Shown here piece by piece: positions 24,711 to 33,039 of a stretch of 64,000 bases of DNA. Source of the DNA: Calditrichota bacterium (GTDB lineage Bacteria; Electryoneota; RPQS01); NCBI GenBank assembly GCA_020637445.1, contig JACJVZ010000001.1:1364001-1428000 (forward strand), in the 5' to 3' direction. The notes under the pieces are model-generated. The model saw only the letters and a program-made list of their open reading frames with translations, was not told the origin of the DNA and ran no database searches. Numbering within the stretch: position 1 is the stretch's first letter; every line of letters starts with the position of its first letter. The position numbers and the translations under genes are program-made.

Positions 24711-25676
24711 ATGACGCGAATTTCATCTGTGTTCAATCTTTTGAAGCAGGTGGGGTTCGCGGTTTTGGTGCTGGGTGCAATTGTAGAGATTCGAGCGCAA
24801 GGTGCCTGCGAAGTCCGCGGACCATACGACCGCTGCGAGGTCTTTGAAAGAATTAAAGAACGGATAGCCACGGACCCGTGGGTGCTGAAGGGCGACGCGG
24901 GCGAAGGCGGGCTGCAGGACGACATTTGGGATTGGCAAGTGCATTCAAAAGGCGAGGTCACTCAAGAGATGATTGACCTCCTGCGCACTCTTGCCGACGA
25001 TCCCGAGGTCGACGGGCGCATTCGTGTATCGGCCGTGTGGGCTCTTGAACTCTCCGAACCTGAAGAAGAACTGGACAGAATGCGCCACCTCAGCAAAACT
25101 GCGCCGCCGAGCATTGCCGTTCCGGCGGCGGCCCAGCTTGTCCGTTGGGGACATTGGGATGATGGAAGTGAAACGCTCTTGAGGTTTGGCTCTTGGCAAC
25201 AACTCGCTTACTCAGCCGACGAAATGCACGCCATGCCGATTCTGGTTGCCGCGTCTTGGGACACAACACGCACTGGACTATCGAGAATACATGCCGCATC
25301 GGCAATGCGCACATACGGTGACACCCTCACATTTTTCGCGGTTGCAAGAAGAATCCTCTCGGAATACTTGTTGGAAGGAAAGCCATGTAAAGACCTCGGA
25401 GATCTTGGCCGCTGCCTGGACTCGGTCGGACTTGCGTTCGAACGTGCCTGGGACACGACAGATACACGGCTGTTTGTCGCAGGATTGAACTACCCGGTCA
25501 CTCCTATTCAACGACAATGCGTCTACATTCTTGGCCAGAGAGGCCGGGCCTTTCACGACCGTACTGCCGCCGAAGCGCTGTGTATCGCTTCAATTCAGTG
25601 CGCTGACCCGGAGGTCAGAGAAGATGCTGCCGAGCAGTTCATGACGCTTCCCAAATGGCTGCGGGAGTCCGAGTGA
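24711..25676 (+). CDS. Secreted HEAT-like repeat protein
   Basis: 321 residues. The N-terminal signal segment (LLKQVGFAVLVLGAIVEIRAQG) is probably cleaved. The rest is helical with degenerate HEAT-type pairs (VDGRIRVSAVWALELSEPEEE, SIAVPAAAQLVRWG, DPEVREDAAEQFMTLP). Four cysteines in the mature part (CEVRGPYDRCEVF, CKDLGDLGRC) may form disulfides. No catalytic motif, lipobox or type IX domain is seen. I chose the ATG at 24711 over a TTG two codons earlier. Function unknown. Confidence 0.65.
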   Translation: MTRISSVFNLLKQVGFAVLVLGAIVEIRAQGACEVRGPYDRCEVFERIKERIATDPWVLKGDAGEGGLQDDIWDWQVHSKGEVTQEMIDLLRTLADDPEVDGRIRVSAVWALELSEPEEELDRMRHLSKTAPPSIAVPAAAQLVRWGHWDDGSETLLRFGSWQQLAYSADEMHAMPILVAASWDTTRTGLSRIHAASAMRTYGDTLTFFAVARRILSEYLLEGKPCKDLGDLGRCLDSVGLAFERAWDTTDTRLFVAGLNYPVTPIQRQCVYILGQRGRAFHDRTAAEALCIASIQCADPEVREDAAEQFMTLPKWLRESE

Positions 25677-25715
25677 TGTTTTCATAGTCACGCTTGCATC
25701 AGACAACAAATGAAA

Positions 25716-25742
25716 GGCGGCGGCCATACTTTGGCCGCCGCG
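25716..25742. terminator. GC-rich hairpin between convergent genes
   Basis: GCGGCGGCC and GGCCGCCGC pair around ATACTTT, followed by a second small hairpin (CTCACTTTGTGAG). There is no good T tract. It separates the HEAT-like gene (+) and the polytopic membrane gene (-). Confidence 0.55.
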
Positions 25743-25767
25743 CTCACTTTGTGAGTGTTCCGTCCCC

Positions 25768-27291
25768 TTAGTTCTCCCGAACGCGGTAAAGTGCGAATCT
25801 TTCGCCCTCCGCAGCAGGCGATTCATTCGCGGGGAAGTCCATTTCGCGAGATAATTCCCAAGTATCGGCCGGCTTGTCATACAACACGCAGGTCGCAGAG
25901 TATCTTTCGAGCACACGCTCACGCTCTTCTCGGTTCTGCAGAGCGTAGTACCCATCCGCAGCCTCGCAGCGCTGATTCAAATCGTCGTTCATCAGCGGAT
26001 TTCCATGAATGTGCGCGACGACTTTCGCACCGGTGATCGCGGGCAAGATTAATCCGTATTCGCTCGGTGCAAGCAAAACGTCCGTTGGTATGAGTTTCCC
26101 ATCAAGAAACTCAAAACTCATCACGTCCCGGCCGTGCAAGCTGAATCCGGAACGAACCCATTGTGCCACGCTGCCTCCGAGGTCGCGCACATCTCTCTGC
26201 CGATAACGCGCTCCCCACAACACAAGCACTGCCAATACCGCAATGGCAAGTATGTCGGCTACTCTGCGCTCTCGGAGTCCGTTCAGCAATCGTGGCCCGT
26301 CTTCAACAACATAGAGCGCAAGAGCAAGGTGCAGGAAGATTGCCCCAAACAGAATGAACCTTCCTCCGATGAGAATCCCGAGAAAATACGACGCCGCATA
26401 AATCAACGCACACAATATTGCACCCAGTACCACAAACGGATGCCGCCGCTTGACGACGAAATAAACAACGACAAGCAACCCGCCCACAGCGGGACCTAAC
26501 GCCGCGAATTGCGATTCAAAATGCGGAGTCGTAAACCAGGACTCTGAAGAACCGCTTGTCAGCACGTGCCAGTAGTCAAAATACGGCCAAACGACCGCAC
26601 TAACCACACAGAGCAGAGGAACAACCTGCAAGCCGACAATGAGTTTGGGAGATTTAGTCGGCAACAGCATTGAGCCAGCCGCGACGATCAAGAATGCCGC
26701 GGTGATTGGATGCGAAAGAAATGTTATGACTGTCAACATCGTGTAAGCCACAAGCTGCAACATGCCCCGAGTCCGCAAGAACTGACTGAGACTCGCCAAG
26801 GCATGAAAACTCAGCCCGTACGCGAATGTCGCAATGTACGGCGCCGTGTAAAGCAGCATCTGCAATTGATACGCGTTCGACTGTCCGTAGCCCTTCCCCC
26901 ATATCCACAGCATGGCCACCAGCCAAACCGTAGGGAGCCAGCGGTTTTCGAAACAGCTAATCGACAACCTCCAGATACCCGTCACGATCAGAAGCAAGTT
27001 CACCGCCGCGACAACCGGCAACAAGGTAAACGTCGACCATCCGAACAGCCGTGCCGCCATTCCCCACATCAGAGTATAAGGAGTGAAACGCACGGAGGTC
27101 TCTCCCGGCAAAGCCAGCAGCGGATTGAGCGGATTGGACGGGTGCCGGGCAAACTCCCGCATCGCAGCCACCTGCTCCCAGACGTCCGCATAGATCGTCC
27201 ACGGGCGAGTCATCGCGTACGGAACGCCGATGACGATCAGCGCTAACGACAGGAAAACATAGACACTCTTGGCCGACACTCGTGAGAACAT
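25768..27291 (-). CDS. Polytopic membrane protein (possible GT-C glycosyltransferase-like)
   Basis: 507 residues with about 10-12 hydrophobic helices and a C-terminal soluble ~110 residues. Early in the protein, after helix 1, lies a loop with TIYADVWEQVAAMREF; an acidic residue in the first loop is the pattern of GT-C-fold, lipid-sugar-dependent glycosyltransferases, but no specific family motif was identified. The C-terminal part (LIPTDVLLAPSEYGLILPAI, ATCVLYDKPADTW) resembles the end domain of such uncharacterised membrane proteins. ATG start. Monocistronic. The role is a guess. Confidence 0.55.
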   Translation of the reverse strand: MFSRVSAKSVYVFLSLALIVIGVPYAMTRPWTIYADVWEQVAAMREFARHPSNPLNPLLALPGETSVRFTPYTLMWGMAARLFGWSTFTLLPVVAAVNLLLIVTGIWRLSISCFENRWLPTVWLVAMLWIWGKGYGQSNAYQLQMLLYTAPYIATFAYGLSFHALASLSQFLRTRGMLQLVAYTMLTVITFLSHPITAAFLIVAAGSMLLPTKSPKLIVGLQVVPLLCVVSAVVWPYFDYWHVLTSGSSESWFTTPHFESQFAALGPAVGGLLVVVYFVVKRRHPFVVLGAILCALIYAASYFLGILIGGRFILFGAIFLHLALALYVVEDGPRLLNGLRERRVADILAIAVLAVLVLWGARYRQRDVRDLGGSVAQWVRSGFSLHGRDVMSFEFLDGKLIPTDVLLAPSEYGLILPAITGAKVVAHIHGNPLMNDDLNQRCEAADGYYALQNREERERVLERYSATCVLYDKPADTWELSREMDFPANESPAAEGERFALYRVREN

Positions 27292-27329
27292 TGTCGATGT
27301 TGGGTTATTCGAAGGATTCCATAAATCTA

Positions 27330-27358
27330 AGCGGCTTGCACGAAAGGTGCAAGCCGCT
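27330..27358 (-). terminator. Probable terminator after asnA
   Basis: AGCGGCTTGCAC and GTGCAAGCCGCT form a perfect 12-bp stem with a 5-nt loop just downstream of asnA. The tail on the minus strand (TAGATTTAT) is only moderately T-rich. Confidence 0.7.
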
Positions 27359-27386
27359 GTTCAAACTAAACGGAATCAGTCGGGGG

Positions 27387-28520
27387 TCAGTTCAGAACAT
27401 GAATCTGCCGCTCGGCACACATGTCTTTCAGGACCTGCGGCCACACGGTGACGCTGACTTCGCCCAGATGGGCCTTTTTCAGAATGGCCATACACGTCCG
27501 CGCCTGACCGATGCCGCCGCCAATGGACAGCGGAATCTCGTCGTTCAAGATCATCTTGTGGTACGGCATGTCGAGGAAGTGCATCTGCTTGGTCGCTTCA
27601 AGCTGTTGCTTAAGCGTATCCTTCGTCACACGGACGCCCATCGAGGTCAACTCGTGGCGGCGCTTCGTGACGTGGTTCCACACCAGAATATCGCCGTTCA
27701 GACCGTGCATCAATTGACCGTTCTTTTCGACGGTCGGAGTCACCCAATCGTCATAGTCCGCTGCGCGCATTTCGTGCGGATAGCCGTCCTTGAGTGTCCA
27801 GCCGATGCCGACGATGAAAATTGCGGGATATTTCTCCGACAGGATTTTTGTCTCGCGCTGCTTGCGCGGCAGGTCCGGATACATATCCAGAATTTCTTCC
27901 GCATGCAGAAACACGAGTTCCTTGGGCAGATTCGGCCACTTCGAGTTCTTTAGCTTGGGAAACTCGCTCTGAATGAAGTCTTCGGCGTCCGTCAAGACCT
28001 TCCACTCTTTGTTGACGATCATTTTCAGAAAATCGAGATTGCGGTCTTTGTCCGTGATGACCCGTTCCCAGTCCCACTGGTCGACGTATGCGCTGTGGTC
28101 ATGATCAAGGAAGTAGTCTTTGCGCACCGCGCGCATGTCCGTGATGATGCCTTCGCCCACGTCACACTGGAATTGTTTGAGCGCGACTCTTTTCCATTTC
28201 GTCGCGGCCTGCACGACCTGCGCGTCAATTGGATTCTTGTTGTAATCGTTGTTGATGTGAAAATCAATCGGCGTGCGCGAACCGTCGCGGTCGAGATAGT
28301 CGTTGACGCCGCTGTTGGTGTCAACGATCAACGGGCATTCGACGCGAAACAGATTCAGTTCTTTGCTCATGCCGTCTTCGATGAATCGTTTCAGCTTGGC
28401 CAGCGCGATTTGTGTTTCTTTCGGCGAGAGCAGCGAGCTGTAGTCGGTCGGGAGAACCTTTTCGACCTCTTCGTAAGTCCCGATTCCCGGTCCTGCAAGG
28501 TCGGCAGCTTTGTTGGACAT
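27387..28520 (-). CDS. asnA: Aspartate--ammonia ligase (asparagine synthetase A)
   Basis: Converts aspartate, ammonia and ATP to asparagine, using a fold related to class II aminoacyl-tRNA synthetases. 377 residues, somewhat longer than the ~330 of the E. coli enzyme. Recognisable blocks include the helix ETQIALAKLKRFIEDGMSKEL, VECPLIVDTNSGVNDYLDRDG, VGEGIITDMRAVRKDYFLDH (containing the Asp/Arg substrate region), DQWDWERVI and the C-terminal GGGIGQARTCM. ATG start with GGAG upstream. Monocistronic, with a terminator-like hairpin after it. Confidence 0.95.
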   Translation of the reverse strand: MSNKAADLAGPGIGTYEEVEKVLPTDYSSLLSPKETQIALAKLKRFIEDGMSKELNLFRVECPLIVDTNSGVNDYLDRDGSRTPIDFHINNDYNKNPIDAQVVQAATKWKRVALKQFQCDVGEGIITDMRAVRKDYFLDHDHSAYVDQWDWERVITDKDRNLDFLKMIVNKEWKVLTDAEDFIQSEFPKLKNSKWPNLPKELVFLHAEEILDMYPDLPRKQRETKILSEKYPAIFIVGIGWTLKDGYPHEMRAADYDDWVTPTVEKNGQLMHGLNGDILVWNHVTKRRHELTSMGVRVTKDTLKQQLEATKQMHFLDMPYHKMILNDEIPLSIGGGIGQARTCMAILKKAHLGEVSVTVWPQVLKDMCAERQIHVLN

Positions 28521-28839
28521 AGTCGTGTCTCCGGAGCAATGCGTTTATGTGTTCGAGTTTTATGGGGACGCGATATGTGAAAATCGTCATATAAGACTCA
28601 GCACCAAATCGTATCCCTTCTGATAACCCATAAAGTTACGCGAATATCCTCAGACCGTCAAATTGTGTCTCATTGCACCTATTTTGTTACTCATTGAGAT
28701 TTCGGGAGTTCATTTTGCGCGAGGAGAAGCAGATCAGTTAAACCCCGTCATATGTGACTTAATCAAGTTCTGGAAATGTGTTGATGTGTTAGAAGGGTTT
28801 GAAACATGAAGTAGTTTTCGAGTTGTGTGACAGAAACGC
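28521..28839. other. Divergent intergenic region asnA / flavoenzyme
   Basis: AT-rich compared with its surroundings. No open frame with a ribosome-binding site, no RNA family and no clear repeat were seen. A promoter for the rightward gene lies at its right end and is listed separately. Confidence 0.5.
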
Positions 28840-28868
28840 TTGATTCTTTGCTTTGTCCGGTGTACAAT
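28840..28868 (+). promoter_or_regulatory. Sigma-70-like promoter for the flavoenzyme gene
   Basis: TTGATT at 28840-28845 and TACAAT at 28863-28868 with exactly 17 bp between them, about 78 bp before the ATG at 28947. It is the best promoter match found in the window. Confidence 0.55.
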
Positions 28869-28946
28869 TATTGAATTTGCTTTTTCAGGCTCACTATCCC
28901 ACTTTGCGATGATTTCGCAGAAAATCTCTCCGAAGCTCAGGTTCAC

Positions 28947-30035
28947 ATGCTAAACTCTATCAAATCACTTCGGATCGGCGATCTGACCGCGCGGATCCCC
29001 ATCATTCAAGGCGGAATGGGGGTCGGAATCTCGATGTCCGGGCTTGCGGCAGCGGTGGCAAATCAAGGCGGGATTGGAGTCATTGCAACGGCCGGTATCG
29101 GAATGGACGAGCCGGACTTTTACCGGAATTTCGCCGCGTCGAATATGCGCGCACTGCGTGAGGAGATTCGCAAAGCCCGTCAAGCCACGAGCGGTATCTT
29201 GGGCGTAAACATCATGGTCGCTCTGACGAATTTTGCGGACATGGTCAAGACCGCGATTGAAGAAAAAATCGACGTGATCTTCTCCGGTGCTGGACTTCCG
29301 CTTAATCTTCCTAAGTACCGTCCGCCGGATTCGAATACCAAACTCGTTCCGATCGTTTCTTCTGGCCGAGCCGCGACAACCATTTGCAAACGCTGGCAGG
29401 AGAAATACGATTGTCTACCGGACGCACTGGTCGTGGAGGGTCCCAAAGCCGGCGGCCATCTCGGTTTCAAGTACGAACAACTCTCCGATCCCAATTTTGC
29501 GCTGGAAAATTTGGTCACAGACGTAATTGAGGCCGTGAAGCCGTTTGAGACAAGCTCGGGCAAGCAGATTTCGGTGATTGCCGCAGGCGGCGTCTACACG
29601 GGCGCGGACATTCACAAGTTTTTCGAGTTGGGCGCATCCGGAGTTCAAATGGGAACTCGCTTCGTCGCAACCGATGAGTGTGATGCCGCGGACGATTTCA
29701 AACAGACCTATATTGACGCGCGCGAGGAAGATATTCGGATCATCAAGAGCCCTGTGGGATTGCCGGGACGTGTGATTCGCAACTCATTTGTGGATGCGAT
29801 GGAGCGCGGCGAGAAAGAGCCGTTTCGATGTCCATATCATTGCATCGTCACTTGCGATTTCCAACACAGCCCGTACTGCATCGCCCTTGCGCTGATGAAT
29901 GCCAAGCGCGGAAACTTGAAGCATGGATTTCCTTTTGCGGGCGAAAATGCGCACCGTGTAGACAAAATAGTGCCGGTCAAAGAACTCATGGACTCGCTGG
30001 TGAAAGAGTATCTTCAAGCGGTCGCGCACGCCTGA
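28947..30035 (+). CDS. Nitronate monooxygenase / FabK-like FMN enzyme
   Basis: A 362-residue TIM-barrel flavoprotein. IPIIQGGMGVGIS at the N-terminus, the EGPKAGGHLG segment with the usual active-site His, and phosphate-binding segments SVIAAGGVYTG and VQMGTRFVAT are characteristic of the 2-nitropropane dioxygenase/nitronate monooxygenase and FabK enoyl-reductase superfamily. A Cys-containing C-terminal extension (FRCPYHCIVTCDFQHSPYC) with four cysteines is unusual and could bind a metal. The true reaction is not determinable here. ATG start, preceded by a good promoter and followed by a terminator. Confidence 0.82.
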   Translation: MLNSIKSLRIGDLTARIPIIQGGMGVGISMSGLAAAVANQGGIGVIATAGIGMDEPDFYRNFAASNMRALREEIRKARQATSGILGVNIMVALTNFADMVKTAIEEKIDVIFSGAGLPLNLPKYRPPDSNTKLVPIVSSGRAATTICKRWQEKYDCLPDALVVEGPKAGGHLGFKYEQLSDPNFALENLVTDVIEAVKPFETSSGKQISVIAAGGVYTGADIHKFFELGASGVQMGTRFVATDECDAADDFKQTYIDAREEDIRIIKSPVGLPGRVIRNSFVDAMERGEKEPFRCPYHCIVTCDFQHSPYCIALALMNAKRGNLKHGFPFAGENAHRVDKIVPVKELMDSLVKEYLQAVAHA

Positions 30036-30072
30036 AGTGTCGATTGAAGTCCCAATTGCCCAGCCTCAAAAC

Positions 30073-30102
30073 AAAAGCTCCGAATTCCTTCGGAGCTTTT
30101 TG
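30073..30102. terminator. Bidirectional rho-independent terminator
   Basis: AAAAGCTCCG and CGGAGCTTTT form the stem, with loop AATTCCTT and T/A tracts on both sides, between the convergent genes ending at 30035 (+) and 30134 (-). Confidence 0.88.
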
Positions 30103-30133
30103 CATCTTTTGTGATTAACTCTCGATACAGCGG

Positions 30134-30835
30134 CTAATCGTCACAAGCGTCAGATTCCCACTCAATGGTCAAGCAGTATGATCCTTTCGCGGAAGGACCG
30201 GCACCGTCTAAAACGAGCCAATAGGTACCTGGGGAGACACAGGTCTGGAGTCCCGCGGCCAGCCGTTGTCCGTAGTTTAAGGAAGGATCATTGTTGTTCG
30301 ATTCATAGAGCGACGAAGCCGGAGCGGAGCCGCAGCAAGCGTCTTCATACAAACAGAGGTACGTATCGAATGTCGAGCCCGCCGTGCGGATCGTCAGGCC
30401 GTCGAAGCCGTACACTTCGAGTTGTACGACGACGTCGTTGCCCAATCTGCAGAAAGGATACGAGCAGTTGTTGCCGGCCGTATACGTTTGTCCATACGAG
30501 CGGATCACAATGTCTTCCCCTTCAGGTCCATCGATTACTGTCCCCGGACACGCATTGGCGAACTGATCCAAGGTCACTGCTTGCTCGCGTTCTGCGGCTG
30601 TGTAGTACTCCGGATGCAGCGCCTGCTCAAACTTGAAATAGAAATCGTACAAGTCCTGCGGAACTTCGAGTCCCTGCTCGTCCAATCGTTCGATGTTTCT
30701 AAAGGCGGCTTCCAGAATCGCTTCGCCTGACGACTTGCCATAGGCCAATTCGCTTCCCGGTGTCGCGGCAAACGCGGGTGCGGCCAAACTTCCCCCCAAA
30801 CACACAATCGAAAGCACGGTCAACAAGCGTCTCAT
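30134..30835 (-). CDS. Secreted protein with PPC-like beta domain
   Basis: 233 residues. Signal peptide MRRLLTVLSIVCLGGSLAAP, cleavage near AFA. A helical N-terminal third (AILEAAFRNIERLDEQGL) is followed by a beta-sandwich resembling the bacterial pre-peptidase C-terminal domain (DVVVQLEVYGFDGLTIRT, STFDTYLCLYEDACCG, CVSPGTYWLVLDGAG). Six or more cysteines suggest disulfides. No protease is attached, so this is a free-standing PPC-like protein. AAGGAG precedes the ATG. Function unknown. Confidence 0.65.
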   Translation of the reverse strand: MRRLLTVLSIVCLGGSLAAPAFAATPGSELAYGKSSGEAILEAAFRNIERLDEQGLEVPQDLYDFYFKFEQALHPEYYTAAEREQAVTLDQFANACPGTVIDGPEGEDIVIRSYGQTYTAGNNCSYPFCRLGNDVVVQLEVYGFDGLTIRTAGSTFDTYLCLYEDACCGSAPASSLYESNNNDPSLNYGQRLAAGLQTCVSPGTYWLVLDGAGPSAKGSYCLTIEWESDACDD

Positions 30836-31031
30836 GGCTTTCTCCTTTTCGTTTTCCCTGAGCCCAGTTTTTGGTCATTCTATAGATAATAGACAAACTA
30901 TGTTTATTTCCGGCAACTTGTCAAGTCCTCAGCTCCTCTTCCACAACTTTCCACATTTGGTCACATCTGACCATCGCAATCATATCTCTGAGGACCTAAC
31001 CTCCGTAAGTTGAGTCTTGGTCTGCAAATAA

Positions 31032-31054
31032 AAAGACGGCCGAAGACCGTCTTT
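31032..31054 (-). terminator. Terminator after the MoxR-DUF58 pair
   Basis: AAAGACGG and CCGTCTTT pair; on the minus strand the stem is followed by TTATTTG. It lies 27 bp after the DUF58 stop. Confidence 0.8.
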
Positions 31055-31080
31055 CAAGACTTTTCACTCCAAGAATCCAA

Positions 31081-31974
31081 TTATCGCAGTGCTTTCCTCT
31101 TAGTCAGGTAGGAAATCAAAGCCTGATCGTAGGTCGTATCCGTCTGGAGAAGCGTGTGGTCTATCTGGTTTTCTTGACATCCCCGGCGGATGCGCTCGAT
31201 GAAGTCGCCCATCATCTTCTGGTATTCCTTGCGAATGTGCCACGGTTGAGTAGGCAATTCAACTCCCGTTTCCAGATCTTTGAACCGGACGTCGCCCGTA
31301 AAGGCAAAGTCGACTTCGCGCAGATCCAGAATCTGGAGCACCAGAACTTCGTGACCGTTATGGCGGAAGTGTTTCAGGCCCGACAGAATATTCTCCGGAT
31401 CATCCATCAAGTCCGACAATACGATAATCAATCCGCGCCGCGAAATTCGCTCGGCCACACGGTGCAAGTTCTTGCCGATGTCCGTCTGTGCAGTCGGCTG
31501 GAGTTTCTCGAGCGTGGAGAGCACGACGTTGAGATAAGTGTGCACCGAGCGCGGCGGCAAATAGTTGCGCAACTCGGTATCATACGCCGCAAGCCCGACG
31601 GCGTCGCGCTGCTGGATCATCAAAAACGACAACGCCGCCGCCAGATACGACGCATATTGAAACTTAGTAATCGATCCCGATGTGTAGTTCATCGAGTTCG
31701 ACATGTCGAGCAAAATGTACGACTTGAGATTGGTCTCTTCTTCGTACTGCTTGACATACATACGGTCTGTCTTGGCATAGACCTTCCAATCGAGATTGCG
31801 CAAAGGATCGCCGTCCATATACGGACGGTGCTCGGCAAACTCGACAGAGAATCCGTGATAAGGCGACTTATGTAAGCCGACCATAAACCCTTCGACAACC
31901 ATGCGCGCCCGAAGTTGCATGTTCTTCAGCCGCGACACAAAAGCAGGGTCAAGATATGAGAGGGTCTCAGCCAA
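31081..31974 (-). CDS. DUF58 domain protein
   Basis: 297 residues, cytoplasmic. The DUF58 signature region (MVVEGFMVGLHKSPYHGFSV, EFAEHRPYMDGDPLRNLDWK, YVKQYEEETNLKSYILLD) leads into a vWA-like part with DMSNSMNY and VLSDLMDDPENIL. DUF58 proteins are commonly paired with MoxR ATPases, which are thought to act as chaperones for metal or complex assembly. The start is a TTG at 31974, 6 bp after the MoxR stop. No BatA/BatB vWA membrane proteins follow; a terminator does. Confidence 0.88.
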   Translation of the reverse strand: MAETLSYLDPAFVSRLKNMQLRARMVVEGFMVGLHKSPYHGFSVEFAEHRPYMDGDPLRNLDWKVYAKTDRMYVKQYEEETNLKSYILLDMSNSMNYTSGSITKFQYASYLAAALSFLMIQQRDAVGLAAYDTELRNYLPPRSVHTYLNVVLSTLEKLQPTAQTDIGKNLHRVAERISRRGLIIVLSDLMDDPENILSGLKHFRHNGHEVLVLQILDLREVDFAFTGDVRFKDLETGVELPTQPWHIRKEYQKMMGDFIERIRRGCQENQIDHTLLQTDTTYDQALISYLTKRKALR

Positions 31975-31980
31975 GGCGGA

Positions 31981-32961
31981 CTACTTCTCCGCCAAGAGCT
32001 TCTCAACCAGATGCTCGGTCTTGATGCCATCGGCTTCTGCCGTGAAGTTCGGGACCAGGCGGTGGCGCAGAACGGGCAGGGCGACGGCGCGGACGTCGTC
32101 GATCTCGGGAGTCGGACGGCCGTGCAGCGCGGCGCGGGTTTTGGCGCCCAAAATCAGATATTGCGACGCGCGAGGTCCGCAACCCCAGCTCACATAGTCC
32201 TTGACGAACTTGGGAGCCTCGTCGCTGGCCGGACGGGTCTTGCGCACGAGCTTGACCGCGTATTCCACGACGTTGTCAGCCACCGGGACGCGGCGAATCA
32301 AATCCTGCAGCGTCGCGATTTGCTGAGCATTCAGGACCTTCGAAACCCCTTGCGTCGCCGCCGAGGTCGTGTTCTTGACGATCTGCTGCTCTTCCTTCAG
32401 GGTCGGGTAATCCACCCAAAGGTTGAACATGAAACGGTCGAGCTGAGCTTCCGGCAGCGGATAGGTGCCTTCCTGCTCGATCGGGTTTTGCGTCGCCAGC
32501 ACGAAGAACGGCTCTTCTAACTTGTAGGTCTCGCCCGCCGCCGTCACCTCGTGCTCCTGCATGGCTTGCAGAAGCGCGGCCTGCGTCTTGGGCGGAGTAC
32601 GGTTGATTTCGTCGGCCAGCACGATGTTGGCGAACACGGGCCCCTTGATGAACTTGAAGCTGCGGCGGCCAGAGGCGCGATCTTCTTCCGCGATTTCGGT
32701 ACCCGTGATATCCGACGGCATCAGGTCGGGCGTGAACTGGATGCGGCTGAATTTCAGGTCCAGCATGCGCGCCATCGTTGAGATGAGCAGCGTCTTGGCC
32801 AGACCGGGCACGCCGACCAGCAAGCAGTGCCCGCGCGCCAGCAAGGTCATCATCAATTGTTCAATAATTTGCTCCTGGCCGACAATCACCTTGCCGACTT
32901 CCTTGAGCATAATGTCGCGGGACTCGTTGAGTTGTTTGAGCGCGTCGAGATCGGACGCCAT
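31981..32961 (-). CDS. MoxR-family AAA+ ATPase
   Basis: 326 residues. Walker A GVPGLAKT near 50, Walker B ANIVLADEINRTPPKTQAALLQ (split here as IVLADEINR), the MoxR segment LVIATQNP-like FFVLATQNPIEQEGTYPLPE, then the lid domain. It is expected to work as a hexameric chaperone with the adjacent DUF58 protein. I chose the ATG at 32961 (MASDLDALKQLNES) because it gives the family N-terminus; the frame is open to a TTG at 33033. Transcribed divergently from rlmN with only 78 bp between starts. Confidence 0.9.
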   Translation of the reverse strand: MASDLDALKQLNESRDIMLKEVGKVIVGQEQIIEQLMMTLLARGHCLLVGVPGLAKTLLISTMARMLDLKFSRIQFTPDLMPSDITGTEIAEEDRASGRRSFKFIKGPVFANIVLADEINRTPPKTQAALLQAMQEHEVTAAGETYKLEEPFFVLATQNPIEQEGTYPLPEAQLDRFMFNLWVDYPTLKEEQQIVKNTTSAATQGVSKVLNAQQIATLQDLIRRVPVADNVVEYAVKLVRKTRPASDEAPKFVKDYVSWGCGPRASQYLILGAKTRAALHGRPTPEIDDVRAVALPVLRHRLVPNFTAEADGIKTEHLVEKLLAEK

Positions 32962-33039
32962 AGGCAGGAGAATCCTTCGGGTTTGGACTTGCGCGGCGGG
33001 TTTTGGCTTCGTAGATTGAAGCTCCACCTGCAAGGTTAC

